A stretch of 64,000 bases of DNA from contig JAKEKT010000006.1 of the NCBI GenBank assembly GCA_021495925.1, forward strand, positions 62,001-126,000, in the 5' to 3' direction. Of the stretch, positions 1 to 10,619 are shown one piece after another. The position numbers were made by a program, and so were the translations under genes. Within the stretch, counting starts at the first letter, position 1; each line of letters opens with the position of its first letter. Under the pieces are notes generated by a model, which saw nothing but the letters and a program-made list of their open reading frames with translations, did no database searches and was not told the origin of the DNA. This stretch comes from Diplodia intermedia (Eukaryota; Ascomycota; Dothideomycetes; Botryosphaeriales; Botryosphaeriaceae).

Positions 1-1318
1 CCTCATCGTTGTGGTAGGTGCCAAGTTGTGAGAGATTCAGGAGGTTACCAGCTGACATGCCGTTCGACAGGACGAGAACTACGATGGCGACTCGGCACTG
101 GGAGACGATGACCTCAGCGACACGACATCGATCGCCTCGTCCATCATGAAGCATCGGTACGAGCACGGCAGGCGATACCATAAATTCCGGGAGGGGGCTT
201 ACTGGGGACCGAACGATGATATCCAAAACGAACAGCTGGACATTGGGTGAGCGGGGATTCCTCAACGTGTGGGAGAGCCGTGTCTGATGAGCGACAGCCA
301 CCACATGTACAAGCTCATCTTGGATGATAGACTTTTGCTAGCGCCGGTTGGAGATGACGTAAAGGTGCGTTTCTCGATTGGGAAGGCTGAATGGCGCTGA
401 CTTGAGCACTGCAGAAAGCGCTGGACGTGGGCTGCGGGACGGGTATCTGGGCGATGTGAGTCTCCTCCGGGCTCTACGGTAGGCGTGCGCTTACCTCAGA
501 CAGTGAGTTTGCAGAAGAATACCCGGATGCGGAGGTGGTCGGGGTGGATCTGTCGCCAATACAGCCCAGCGTTGTACCATCAAACTGTACATTCCTAGTG
601 GATGACTGCACGCAGTCGTGGTCCTTCCCGAAAGACGAGTTCGACTTGGTGCACATCCGAGCGCTCTTCGGCAGCGTTTCCGACTGGCCCGCCTTCTATA
701 AAGAGGCGTACGAGTAAGCTTCGGGACGAGAGCGTTGGCGTTTTCCTTGCTGATGGAATGACAGCCACATCAAGCCCGGCGGCTGGATCAACCAATTCGA
801 AACGAGCATCGTGCCCAAGTCGGATGATGGATCGTTGGCGGCGAATCACACGCTGTTGGAGTGGGCAAGGCTGTTTGTGGAAGCAGCCAACAAATTCGGC
901 AAGTCTTTGATGGTGACTGACGACATGAAGCAACGCATGGTCGAAGCCGGGTTTGAAGATGTGACAGAGGTCATGTACAAGGTACCACTCGGGACATGGC
1001 CAAGCAACCCAAAGCTGAAGGAGATCGGGAGGTGGGACTTGATGTACTGCTACCAGGGCTGCGAAGGATGGGCGCTGTACTTGCTGACGCATGTCATGGG
1101 GGTGGGTTTACCTGTGTTTACGGTCGATGACAGTTGCTGACGAGTGAGCAGTGGGAGATTGAAGAGGTCAAGAAGCTGGTCGAGAGGTATAAAGAGGCGC
1201 TGAAGGACCCGAAAGTGCACTCGTACTGGGAATTGTAAGTGTTCGGAAAGGAAATGGGCGGGCGTCGGGGCTAATCTTGGACAGCTCTGTCGTGTACGGG
1301 CGAAAGCCGGAGCGTTAA
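1..1318 (+). CDS. LaeA-like SAM-dependent methyltransferase (5' partial)
   Basis: Class I S-adenosylmethionine-dependent methyltransferase of the fungal TAM/LaeA-like group. Visible exons are about 71-246, 298-364, 415-455, 504-713, 765-1101, 1152-1234 and 1285-1318, all with GT/AG borders and matching phases. The frame is closed by a stop just upstream of 71, where GCTGAC and a CAG acceptor mark an intron, so the start lies outside the window or in the first bases. Motif I (LDVGCGTGIWA) is followed by an acidic motif (GVDLSPIQPS) and the KPGGW block typical of LaeA-like proteins. The substrate cannot be read from sequence. LaeA relatives affect secondary metabolism, but most paralogues are uncharacterised, so no symbol is given. 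No disabling change was seen. Confidence 0.88.
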
Positions 1319-2479
1319 TGCACGACTTTGGGATGATGGTGCTCGCAAACAACTCCGTAGGCGGTAAAAGCAGTTGGTTCTGTAGAGACGCTTTCTAATC
1401 TTCTGGAGGAGTGGCGTGAGGATTTGGGATGGACTGTCAGCCATGGCGGGTCACCCGCTGAGACGCTACCCAGCGATATATCATTTTCTGACATCAAGCT
1501 CACGGACGTTCGCGAAGTAGTTGCGGGCTACGCTCCCAGCGTCGTATAGAAAGCAGCGTGCCATGGTGTGTTGGATACGACGGTTGGATGCAGGTGTTGT
1601 CGCGTCGGTGGCTGTTGTCGCGTCGCGTCGGAGAAGGCAATCGCAGCGCACGGACCGCAACACGTGATTGCGCGCCAAGCCCCAGCCTCGTCACTTCGCC
1701 CGAGCTTCTCCTCACCTTCCACGCTCCCGTCCATCGTCATGCCATCTCCCTCCCCACCACCACCGTCGCTACCCCCCGTCTCCGCTCGTTACGACCCCAG
1801 GTAGGTACCCATTTACCTACTCATCCGCTGCACCGCCTCTCTCTCACCCCCCTCGACGCCTGCTGACCGCGCAGCAGGTCGTCCGTTCATTCGTCGTTTC
1901 ACACACGCGCAACCGCACTCACCCTCGGCAACACCCCCTCATAGGCACGTCATCGTCGCCGCGCGTGCTCGCCGGAGATCGTCAGCGCCGCAGATTGTTG
2001 GACGCGCACAGGCAGATCATTGTTCCAGCTCTACCCGTCCAAACGTCCGCGCCCGGTGCGCGGCTCCCTTTGGCGGAAGGGCTGGAGGTCTGTTAGGGAA
2101 CAGAGCGCGGTAGTCTCAACACTATCGCGCCTCGTCCCCGACGTGTCGCTTCCCGTTTCGCGGAGCCCGCGTCTTCTTGGCAGAGCAGCAATGAGGGGGG
2201 TTGTGCGAGGGTTTTGTGGTTGCTGTGGGAGCCAAGGCTGCTCGTCTCTGCTGTGGCGGAGAGAAAGCCTGGGAGGGTGGGCATCGCGCGCGCGTCTCTG
2301 CCATCGTCGACACCGGCGGCGGCCGAGACGCGAGTGCGGGATCGCGTTTTTCGATTTCGTTGTGATGATTTCGTGTTGTTTTCGCTGCCGCCGTTGCGAG
2401 GGGCGCTGTTACCACCGTCTTGTTGTGCACGCGGCTGATGGTTGCTCGCGCGGTGTTGTGCTAGGTAGTCAATGCTATA
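1319..2479. other. Intergenic region with pyrimidine-rich leader
   Basis: No convincing gene. A C/T-rich tract at about 1680-1860 resembles a fungal promoter or 5' leader. A GTAGGT at 1801 and a GCTGACCGCGCAG ending near 1875 could bound an intron in the 5' untranslated region of the next gene; this is inference only. Overlapping open frames here are compositional artefacts of GC-rich DNA. Confidence 0.5.
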
Positions 2480-4172
2480 ATGGCTTCTCCTTCTTCTCCT
2501 TCATCAACAAAAAGGGACAACAGCAACAAGAAGTTCCAAGTCTCCAACGTGCCCGTAGTCCTCGAATGGCAAGACAACGAGGACGACGATGATGAACACC
2601 GCCACCACCTCGGCCACACGCTCCCCCTAACCCTCGACGCCAAACTCGACACCACCAACGCCACGGCCTCGTTCAAACTCCGCATCGTCCTCAGCCTCAA
2701 GGGCGCCGCCAAGCGCGTCCCCCTCTACCTCTTCATCCCCCCCGACGCCATCGCCAGCGTCACCTCCTCGCCCACCGCCCCATCCCCCATCACAGCCACC
2801 CTCCTCAACACCCGCAAACGCCCCACCACCACCACATCCGCCTCCACCCCCACCTCCATCACCCACCTCACCTTCACCCTCACCACCCCACCCCTCCTCA
2901 TCGGCCCCTCCCCCTCCCCCCCAGCTCCCCAAACCGGCCCCTCCGCCCGCGCCCTCCAAGCCCTCCGCACGCTCGTCCTGTGCCCCTGCCCGACGGCGCT
3001 GTCGCTGTCGCTGCACTTCCGCCGCCCGGGCATCCCCGACGCCTTCGTCGCGGCCATCGTCGCGAGTGCGGGGGGTGGGCCGGGGACGCTGTTCGCGGTG
3101 CCGCGCGAGAGGGGGAGTTTGTATGGGGGGCGGGGTGGGGAGGTGGTGGTGTGGCCGCCGGTGGGGGAGGGGGATGGGGATGGGCGGAGTGGTGGACGGG
3201 TGGAGCAGGCCGAGTCGCCGCCGTCGTATGATGAGTTGGGGGTGTTGCCGGAGCCGGGGGCGTGGGCGGCGCGCGGGAGGGGGGAGCGGGGGGAGCGGGG
3301 GATGGGTGTGGGGAAGATGGGGGTGGCGGGGGTGGCGGGGAGGAAGAGGGGGACGAGTGCTCGTGAGTGCTTTTTTTTTTCTTGTTGTCCCCTTTTTTTG
3401 GTTGGTGGGTTGTGATGTTTGTTGTGGTTCGCCGATGCTGACGTACGTCCTCTGCTACCCAGGCTCGTCACCGTCGGATTGCGAGGGAGACCGCCGGCCA
3501 CGGAAGAAGGTGAGCGGTGGTAGGACGCAGATGGCTGGTGATACCAAAACGGTGACGCTCGAAATCGCCGGGTACGAGTGGAGCAGAGGCGTGGATGAGC
3601 GCGTGGCGCTGCTAAGCGGACAGCTGGAAGCGCTGAAGAAGGTCATCGTCGGTGGTGGAGCTTCGGCGGTAGCTACAGCAGACGCAGCGGCAGCGGCAGC
3701 AACGCCATCGACAGCGTCGGAAGATGATGCGTCAGAAGTCGCCGCCGCCGCCGCCGCAGCGAAACCACCCAGCGATACTGCCGCCGACGACGTCTGCACC
3801 CGCCTGGCACGGCTCGAGAGCGAGATGGCGGCGGTGCGCGCAGACGTCGCGGCCGCAAATACGCGATGGGAAGAGCTTGCAGAGCAACTTCGCGAGCAAC
3901 GAAAAGAAGACCTGGAACAGCTGCGCGAGCAGGGGAAGCAGGACTTGGAGAACATGCGGTGGTCGATTATGGAGGACATGGAGGATCTGCTCGCGCAGAG
4001 TAGGGGCGAGGTCGTCGACGAAGCTGAGTGTCGGATGGAGGACCGCTTCGTGACGGCCAAGGAGGAGCTGAGGGAGGCGGTCGAGGAGGAGTGCGAGAAT
4101 GCCGAGGAGAGGATCAAGGAGCTGTTGAGTAGTGGGGCGGCGGGTGTGTACTTTGAGTTTCCGAAGTCGTGA
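2480..4172 (+). CDS. Fungal hypothetical protein with Ala-rich linker and C-terminal coiled coil (530 aa)
   Basis: Two exons, 2480-3362 and 3463-4172, joined across a GTGAGT...CCCAG intron, give 530 residues. The N-terminal ~110 residues look globular (VPVVLEWQDNEDDDDEH, then a hydrophobic VPLYLFIPPDAI segment that I recall from uncharacterised fungal proteins). A Pro/Ser/Thr-rich stretch and a Gly-rich region follow. The C-terminal ~200 residues are Ala-rich, then strongly heptad-like and highly charged (repeated LREQRKEDLEQ-type units), which suggests a coiled coil. No catalytic motif or transmembrane segment is evident. The function is unknown. The start was chosen as the first ATG of the long frame. 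Confidence 0.8.
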
Positions 4173-4636
4173 TATGCTGTGGACGAGAAGTGCGCTAGCA
4201 TGTCGTAGGGTCGGGCACTCGTGTTGCCTTGGCCGACGATTCAGGCTTCAGTCTCGCAACGGCGCTTTATAGGAACGCTTTAGATACCATTTATGTCAAT
4301 TCATGTACGAGCCGGCCTACCCGGCTGTTGTTGATGTCGGCTTGCACTACCCGTCGACCCATGAAGGCAGCTAAAAGCGGTTTGGCCCCCACGATCAGCT
4401 GCACCAAGGGCGTTGTGTCTTCCCTTGTTCAGCTGCCAAGATGCTGCCTGCAGCGCCACAGGCAGCACCGGACCCACTTTGGGCGTCTCGCGGGCTTGTT
4501 CACGACAAGCTCGTAAACCAATAATAATAAGATTGCTGTCCGACTCCAGCCTTCATCCGCCCTGTTTCTCCTACACTCACAACGCAGCCGTTCGCTACCT
4601 TGCACGCGGGGAAACATGTGAGGACGACTCGGCAAG
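4173..4636. other. Intergenic region / promoter of the Cys-repeat gene
   Basis: Holds the 3' flank of the preceding gene and the leader of the next. The last ~100 bases are pyrimidine-rich and contain a minimal upstream ATG-TGA (listed separately). No other gene was seen. Confidence 0.5.
4616..4621 (+). promoter_or_regulatory. Start-stop minimal upstream ORF
   Basis: ATG followed directly by TGA lies 16 nt upstream of the main start at 4637, with A at -3 (GAAACATGTGA). If it is in the mature leader, a scanning ribosome would meet it first. Such minimal uORFs are known to stall or reduce initiation in other eukaryotes. Whether it is transcribed is inferred. Confidence 0.45.
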
Positions 4637-7600
4637 ATGAGCTACAAATACCCCTACCAGAACTACCAGCCCACCTACCAACCCGCAAACTACCCGCCCC
4701 CGCCGCCTCCGCGCAACACCTCGTCGGCACCGCCTTACGATGCGGGCCAGCAACAGCAGCCACCGGCGCTCCCGCCGCGGCCGTCGCCAACGACTCCGGG
4801 GACCCCGAACGTGCAAGACGTCACGGCCGGCTTCGGGCGGCTGAGCATGGCCTACGACCAGCGGCCGCAAACCTACGTGCCGCACGCCGACTACCACCAC
4901 CAGGCTGCTGCCGCTCAAGCACCTCCGGCATTCACGTGGCCGACGGACCACGGCGCTTCCATGAGTGGTGGTGGTAGCACGGCTTCAAATCAATACGCTT
5001 CTTCTTCTTCTGCACCACCTCCGCTCCCTCCACGCCCGCAGTCGCAGTCGCCATGGCAAGCATCCGCACCATGGCAGACGGCACCCCAGTCCCCCGCTCC
5101 GCCATCCTTCCCGTCGCCTCAGCCCTGGCAGCAGCAGCAGCAACAACATCCACCGCCCTGGTCCCCTCCACCCCCACACCAGCCGTACTCCCCACAAGCC
5201 CCATCCTCGCAATGGCAGCAACAGCAGCAACAGCAGCAGCACCAACACCAACAATCCCCAACCCCTTACAACCGCCCACCGCCTCCCCCTCCACCATCGC
5301 AGGCCCCCACCACCACAACATCGCCACCGCCTCTCGAATACCGGCCTCCCTGCAACTGTTCTTTCCGGCCAGGCCACTGCTACGCGCATCCCGCTGTCTC
5401 GCCTGTCTCAACCCCCTCCGCCGGTCCGCCGACGCCATCGTCTTCGACGGCGTCCCAGTATCCGCAGCAGCAGCAGCAGCAGCAGGTGCCGGTGCCGGTG
5501 CCGATGCCGTATCAGCCGGGACCCCAGCAGCAGACGTACTACCCGCCGCCGCCGGAGCCGGGCAGAGCGTGGTCGCCGGCGCAGACGCAGCAGACGCAGC
5601 AACAGCAGCAAGGAGCTGGCACGCCCGTGCAGGCGCAGCAGCGAAAGGCAGTTGCCAGCCCGTCAGTCCCTCAGCCGCCGGCGTTTGTGTTCGAGATGGA
5701 GGGGTCTGTGCCGGGCGGTGGTGCGGATGCGCAAGTGATGCAGGAGAAGAGGGAGTCGAAAGAGAAAGTGGAGGGGCCGGTGGCGGATCAGGCGAAGAAC
5801 GACGAGGTGGGGAAGGAGGAGAAGCCGCCGGAGAAGCTGCAGCGGACGTTTACGGACACGTTAAGGCAGGCGGGTCCGTATTTCTACGTGCCGCCGGCTG
5901 TGACTGTGGAAGAGGACGAGGACGAGGACGAGGAGCATGCTGGAAAGGCTGCAGCGGTTCCGAACCAGGCGGGGAATCCGGCGTCTGATGAGCAGCAACC
6001 TATCATGGCGGCTACACAAGAGCCGTTAAGCGCGGCACATGAACCTGCCGAGTCTACTGTCCAGCCTTCCCAGCCCGCCGCTGACCAGAAGTTACCACTG
6101 GAAGGGGCGGAACCATTTGGCTACTTCCTGAAGATAGCGGATGCCCCGACAAACATCCCGACGGACCAGGCGGCCAACTACTCTGTCCTGTACAAGTGCT
6201 GCCACCCCGCCACGATCGACTATGCCGACATATTCTGGTTCCACCACGTCGACGTTCCGGACTTCCGCATCTGCGGCTACTGCTTTGAGAAGCACATCCG
6301 CCAGACCGAGTTCGCCCACTGCTTCGTTGGGAAGATGGAATCGAAGGAGTTGAAGCCCGCGTGTTTCTTCGGCGCGCCGCGGATGCTGCAGCAGCTCTGG
6401 CCTCAGGCCGTTCGCGCACGCAGTATCGACCAGGTTGTAAAGTACATGAAGGGACGGACGCAAGTGACGCAGTGCCATGGGCCGAAGGGAGTGCTGGGCA
6501 AGGACGCGACCCACGTGCGCTGGTTCAAGATGAGAGACGGCGAAGTCCCCCACTTGCTGATATGCGAAGCCTGCCTGGAAGACCAGGTCATCGGCACGGC
6601 CTTCAACGACATGTTCGTCCCCTACCTCGAACCCCAAGGGCAAGAGCAGCAATGGTCGTGCGACATGGCCCTCGGGTACCTCCGCCGGGCCTTCGCCCAC
6701 GCGCTAGCCGTACATAACTGGAGCTTCTTCGTCACCCCGGCCGCCAACCGACTGACCATGCCGCCTTGCGCCGAGGCCAACGACGTCGAGGCCGGCTCGC
6801 GGGAGTGGTACACGCCCACCCGCCGCATCGACGGCGTCGTCATCTGCAGCGCCTGCTACCACGACAACCTCGCCCTCACGCCGCTCGAGCGCGAATTCAC
6901 CCCGCGCCCCGTCGACGCCGCCTCCACCTCCAACCCCTGGTCCTGCGACTTCTCCGCGCTGGGCGTCAAATCCGGTTTCGAAGTGTCCCTCCTCACCTCC
7001 TCACCCACCCCCCTCCACACCGCCCTCCTCACCCTCGCCTCCACCGGCCCCTGCGCCGCCGGGCCCCTCGCCAGCCGCACGTGGTACCGTCTCGCCGCCG
7101 ATCCCGGGGTCGACTACGACATCTGCCCGACGTGCCACGCCGGCCTCTTCGCCGCCTTCCCTTCCAGCCAGCTCTCCGCCCTGCTCGCCCCCACCACGAC
7201 CCCGCAGCCCACCCGCCGCGCCTGCGACTTCTCGCCTTCCTCCCCGCGCTTCCTCGCCTACGCCCGGCGCTACCTCGCCGCCGTCAACCAGCCGGGCGCC
7301 GCGCCCGCCTACGCCGCCTACGTCGCGCGCGTCGCCGGCGTCCCGCCGTGCGCGCGCCGCGACCCAGTCAGAAACGGGCGGTGGTTCCTGCTCGGCGGCG
7401 CCGGCGCGCCCGACCTCGTGGCGTGCGCGGATTGCTACGACGACGCGGTCGCGGGGACGGGGATGGCGGGGGTGTTGGAGGCGTGGCCCCCAGGGGGAGA
7501 GGGCGATCCGGTTCCTAGGGTGTGCGATATGTACAGCGCGAGCATGCGGGCGCGGTGGGGGGCGCTGTGTCACGACTGCAGCGTGGCCGAGGACGGCGGA

Positions 7601-7930
7601 CAGGCGGCGCTGCAGGCGTTTGTGGCGTTTTCGCGGCACCGGCACCGCGTGTACGAGGAGACGGTGCCGCGGTGCAGGGAGTTGCTCGCGGCGGCCAAGG
7701 CGAGGGCGGAGAGGCAGAGGGTTGCGAATGCGATGAGTAGCGCGTATCACAACATGGCGTTGATGACGGGCGGGTATGGCGGGTATGGCGGCGGGTATGG
7801 GTACGGCGGCGGCGCGTTTGCGGGACAGGCGGCGGCGGCTGGGGCGCAGGGGGTGGACTTGATGATGCCGGGGATGGGGGATACGGCGGTTGTGAGGGAG
7901 TTGGAGGGGAGGTGGTTGGATGTGGAGTAG
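4637..7930 (+). CDS. Pro/Gln-rich protein with five tandem ~95-residue cysteine repeats (1097 aa)
   Basis: Single-exon frame. Residues 1-~350 are low complexity: Pro/Tyr/Gln-rich with long Gln runs and SH3-like proline motifs. An acidic/charged linker runs to ~500. From ~515 the protein becomes globular and repetitive. Five units each carry an early Cys, an aromatic W-F/Y pair, a CxxC knuckle (RICGYC, ICEAC, ICSAC, ICPTC, ACADC) and a downstream Cys, usually in a CD-aromatic context (WSCDM, WSCDF, RACDF, RVCDM). The first Cys of each falls near residues 519, 611, 710, 804 and 902, so the period is about 95. A CHDC follows near 978. The C-terminus is Gly/Tyr-rich. Paired CxxC knuckles suggest zinc binding. 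I do not recognise a named domain, and no membrane segment is evident. The function is unknown. Confidence 0.85.
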   Translation: MSYKYPYQNYQPTYQPANYPPPPPPRNTSSAPPYDAGQQQQPPALPPRPSPTTPGTPNVQDVTAGFGRLSMAYDQRPQTYVPHADYHHQAAAAQAPPAFTWPTDHGASMSGGGSTASNQYASSSSAPPPLPPRPQSQSPWQASAPWQTAPQSPAPPSFPSPQPWQQQQQQHPPPWSPPPPHQPYSPQAPSSQWQQQQQQQQHQHQQSPTPYNRPPPPPPPSQAPTTTTSPPPLEYRPPCNCSFRPGHCYAHPAVSPVSTPSAGPPTPSSSTASQYPQQQQQQQVPVPVPMPYQPGPQQQTYYPPPPEPGRAWSPAQTQQTQQQQQGAGTPVQAQQRKAVASPSVPQPPAFVFEMEGSVPGGGADAQVMQEKRESKEKVEGPVADQAKNDEVGKEEKPPEKLQRTFTDTLRQAGPYFYVPPAVTVEEDEDEDEEHAGKAAAVPNQAGNPASDEQQPIMAATQEPLSAAHEPAESTVQPSQPAADQKLPLEGAEPFGYFLKIADAPTNIPTDQAANYSVLYKCCHPATIDYADIFWFHHVDVPDFRICGYCFEKHIRQTEFAHCFVGKMESKELKPACFFGAPRMLQQLWPQAVRARSIDQVVKYMKGRTQVTQCHGPKGVLGKDATHVRWFKMRDGEVPHLLICEACLEDQVIGTAFNDMFVPYLEPQGQEQQWSCDMALGYLRRAFAHALAVHNWSFFVTPAANRLTMPPCAEANDVEAGSREWYTPTRRIDGVVICSACYHDNLALTPLEREFTPRPVDAASTSNPWSCDFSALGVKSGFEVSLLTSSPTPLHTALLTLASTGPCAAGPLASRTWYRLAADPGVDYDICPTCHAGLFAAFPSSQLSALLAPTTTPQPTRRACDFSPSSPRFLAYARRYLAAVNQPGAAPAYAAYVARVAGVPPCARRDPVRNGRWFLLGGAGAPDLVACADCYDDAVAGTGMAGVLEAWPPGGEGDPVPRVCDMYSASMRARWGALCHDCSVAEDGGQAALQAFVAFSRHRHRVYEETVPRCRELLAAAKARAERQRVANAMSSAYHNMALMTGGYGGYGGGYGYGGGAFAGQAAAAGAQGVDLMMPGMGDTAVVRELEGRWLDVE

Positions 7931-8693
7931 ATGCTGAGAGTTGGAAAGGGGAGGGCGGTTGGGAACTGTTGCAAAGCAAAAAGCACAGCCGCTGCACTTA
8001 ATGCAGTGCGCGGTAGACATCCCTTATATTGCAACAGGAACGTGTAAAGACTGGAGGTTCAAGTTGCTGCGGAGCATCATCCTAGCCCTCATAATATGTA
8101 GTGCCTTTGATTGGCTGGATTACTCTACTTTACTCCCTGTATTGTCAAACCAGCGCCGCAACTGCTGTATTACTGAACAAACCCATACTTCACTTCGATT
8201 CACATGATCGATGTCCCATTTTAGTCAACCTTCATTGGTTGGATCCTTTATCGCATTCCCTTCCTATCAATCCTTGCACTTCCTACTAGATCATCACTAA
8301 GCATGTGATGACGGGGTGGTGCGCGGTCTGGAGCAGTCTACTGCTGTGGAACGTAAGCACCGCTCTGCAATTCTTTAAAAGCATCAATGAACACAATTGA
8401 AGACTACAAGGATATATAAAATAGCCCTTCTAGACCTATCTCGGCTTTCATGCCTTCAAATATGTGGAGTGTGCGTGTGTGCAGTCGCCCAATCACTGTT
8501 TCTTTGCGAGCTGGTGGCCGGATAGTCATACGAGTGTTGCAGCATTTACTTGGTTAGGCATGCAAATATATTCGTCAGTAATCTCGTCAGCCTTACCAAG
8601 CAAAGTCTAGACTCCCATGCAGTAGGATAAAATGAGGAGATTGCTTCCCGGTGTACTTCCTTACCAGCACTCAGACTGTGCTCTTTCGACGAA
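7931..8693. other. Intergenic region
   Basis: No gene recognised. A TATATAA lies near 8412, about 280 bp before the next start. The rest is AT-balanced sequence without obvious repeats. Confidence 0.45.
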
Positions 8694-10619
8694 ATGGCCA
8701 CTTTCACGCTTGCGTTGATGAGCATTCTGATTTGCTCTTTCGCCCTGGCCCTACCGCCTCTCCAGAACATCACAGTCACCGTTCCTCAGGGATCTTGGAA
8801 CCATGGGGACGAGCGGCTTCTTTGCTTGCCCGCCACCTCGTGGACTGTCGCGTCCTTCTTTTTGGCAAATTTCGTCACCCATGCCGCAACAGTAATCAGC
8901 CTGCCTGGCGAAACTCAAATCACGATTCTGACCAGAATGCTCGCGGCACTCTTACTGCCTGTTTCCGGAATTATTCCAGGACTGCGTACCATCTACCAAA
9001 GGATACGGTCCTGTCAGTGCAAAGATTCGCCGATCCAAAAGGCTCTTCGACGCGGAGCTATATGTCAAGTAGTGAGAACTAGGCACTGGGAACCGCAACA
9101 TGGAGATAGTTTGCAAGGCTTGGAATTCGGGGATAAGGACGGCAACCATTTTGATCCAACACTTCCAAGGGCCAGACTAAACAAATCAATTGGAAAGAGG
9201 CCAAGGACTATTCGCGAACGACTTGAAAGCCGATCGGCACCTACAGAGGTTCATCCGACCGGTTTGTCTGTCAAGCTACAAGAAGATTCCAATCACTACG
9301 TATTTCGTCCCACTGATAAATGGTACAAACCAGGTGGAGTACTGGTACATGGGCATTGCAACCTCCCCCTCGGGTATGCCTTGGCACAAGTTTCCCAGGA
9401 CGCCAACATTGAAACGACAAAACAAGAAAGACAGCGCATTCAAGAGGATGCAGAAATCCCCGAGCCTATGGTTAGAATCAGTTCTACGAACAATTGGTCA
9501 AGAGCGGCAGCAGCAATCATTCAGTTGATCCTTGGATCTTTGACTCTGTATCGTACAAAGGGAAACCAGTTGGAGCGCTACGGATACGCGGCTTTCGGTC
9601 TTACGGTCATCCCTTACCTTCTCATGTCACTGCTGAACCTGACTGGACTGCTCAGCACTTCATCATATTCTCATATGTACCTTGTCTCTACGGACGTAAT
9701 GGAGGAAGCCAGCAAAAGGCCTGGTGCCGTTTTCCAAGGAATCATTGGATATGTTGATCAGCCGCCGAAGTCGGAGGAAGAAGCTGTAACGACCCGAACG
9801 GCTATGTTCCTCGAGTGTGATGGCGAACGTTTTTGCTATATCGATTTTGACAGGATGCCAAACGACTCAAGCGATGACGATACAAGCGATGTCGGTTTAA
9901 GCCCATCAAGCTCCGCAAGATCACCAAACATAGCAGGGTCTTCGAGAGCAGCCCGCTCGAGCGAACCAAATCTCGACTTACTCTCGGACGACGATGTATA
10001 CTTCCCGTATAGGATTGTACCTCAGCCAAGCGAGTCAACAGCCAACAGCAGTGCTATTCCACTTCACCAGATTGGTCCATCGGAGCCAGCAGTGAACAGC
10101 AGTGCTATGTCACTTGACCAGATTGGTCCATCGGAGCCAGCGGCGAACAACAGTGCTATTCCACTTGACCGAATTGGTCCACCCGAGCATCTATTTCTTC
10201 TAGTTCCAGACTCCATGAAGAGGCCAGATGAGGAAGAGTTGAAAGGGTTGTTCCGTCGAGCAGTTCGTGGTTTCTTGATCTATTCTGGGGCCGTACTAAT
10301 TGGATGTCTCTCCATTGCCATTATTGGCGCCTTTTCTCGTTTCGAACCTGGAGCCAGCTCCAAGTCTGAACGCGGCTGGATTTTGGCCTGGCTAGTCGCC
10401 GGCATTGTTCTTGGTCCTATTTGTTCCTTACGCCGTTCTGCGAGAATTATTCCGGGCTTTTCACCCTCGATTTTCTACACTCCTAGCCCGCGTAAGCCGT
10501 ATAAAGAGTTGGCTATCTTCTTGGGTACCGTTCTATGTTTCTCACCCCCGGCAATCGGTGGGTTCGTCATTGTGGGGAAGATGATTCTGAATTATGGAAG
10601 ATGCACTCGTCTGTATTAA
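8694..10619 (+). CDS. Multi-pass membrane protein of a fungal uncharacterised family (641 aa)
   Basis: Intron-free frame. A hydrophobic N-terminus (residues ~3-20) could be a signal peptide or first helix. Further hydrophobic spans lie near 45-66, 80-100, 265-283, 298-320, 525-550, 560-580 and 605-632. The early GSWNHGDERLLCLPA block resembles fungal membrane proteins I know only as hypothetical. A long soluble loop with acidic Ser-rich sequence lies between helices 5 and 6 and holds three 17-residue repeats (see the repeat entry). No enzymatic motif was found. It is probably an integral membrane protein of unknown role. Confidence 0.78.
   Translation: MATFTLALMSILICSFALALPPLQNITVTVPQGSWNHGDERLLCLPATSWTVASFFLANFVTHAATVISLPGETQITILTRMLAALLLPVSGIIPGLRTIYQRIRSCQCKDSPIQKALRRGAICQVVRTRHWEPQHGDSLQGLEFGDKDGNHFDPTLPRARLNKSIGKRPRTIRERLESRSAPTEVHPTGLSVKLQEDSNHYVFRPTDKWYKPGGVLVHGHCNLPLGYALAQVSQDANIETTKQERQRIQEDAEIPEPMVRISSTNNWSRAAAAIIQLILGSLTLYRTKGNQLERYGYAAFGLTVIPYLLMSLLNLTGLLSTSSYSHMYLVSTDVMEEASKRPGAVFQGIIGYVDQPPKSEEEAVTTRTAMFLECDGERFCYIDFDRMPNDSSDDDTSDVGLSPSSSARSPNIAGSSRAARSSEPNLDLLSDDDVYFPYRIVPQPSESTANSSAIPLHQIGPSEPAVNSSAMSLDQIGPSEPAANNSAIPLDRIGPPEHLFLLVPDSMKRPDEEELKGLFRRAVRGFLIYSGAVLIGCLSIAIIGAFSRFEPGASSKSERGWILAWLVAGIVLGPICSLRRSARIIPGFSPSIFYTPSPRKPYKELAIFLGTVLCFSPPAIGGFVIVGKMILNYGRCTRLY
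10044..10196 (+). repeat. Three tandem 51-bp (17-aa) coding repeats
   Basis: Units at 10044-10094, 10095-10145 and 10146-10196 encode variants of NSSAIPLHQIGPSEPAV inside the membrane protein gene. The period is an exact multiple of three, so copy number can change without frameshift. The third copy is more diverged at its end. Confidence 0.9.

Noticed and set aside
2020..2592. 190-codon plus-strand frame overlapping the start of the 530-aa protein gene
   Set aside because: Arg/Cys-rich composition typical of the wrong frame of GC-rich DNA; the overlapping frame from 2480 has protein-like sequence and a matching second exon.
7001..8020. 339-codon minus-strand frame opposite the Cys-repeat gene
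   Set aside because: Pro/Arg/His-rich antisense shadow of a GC-rich exon; no domain and no splice context.
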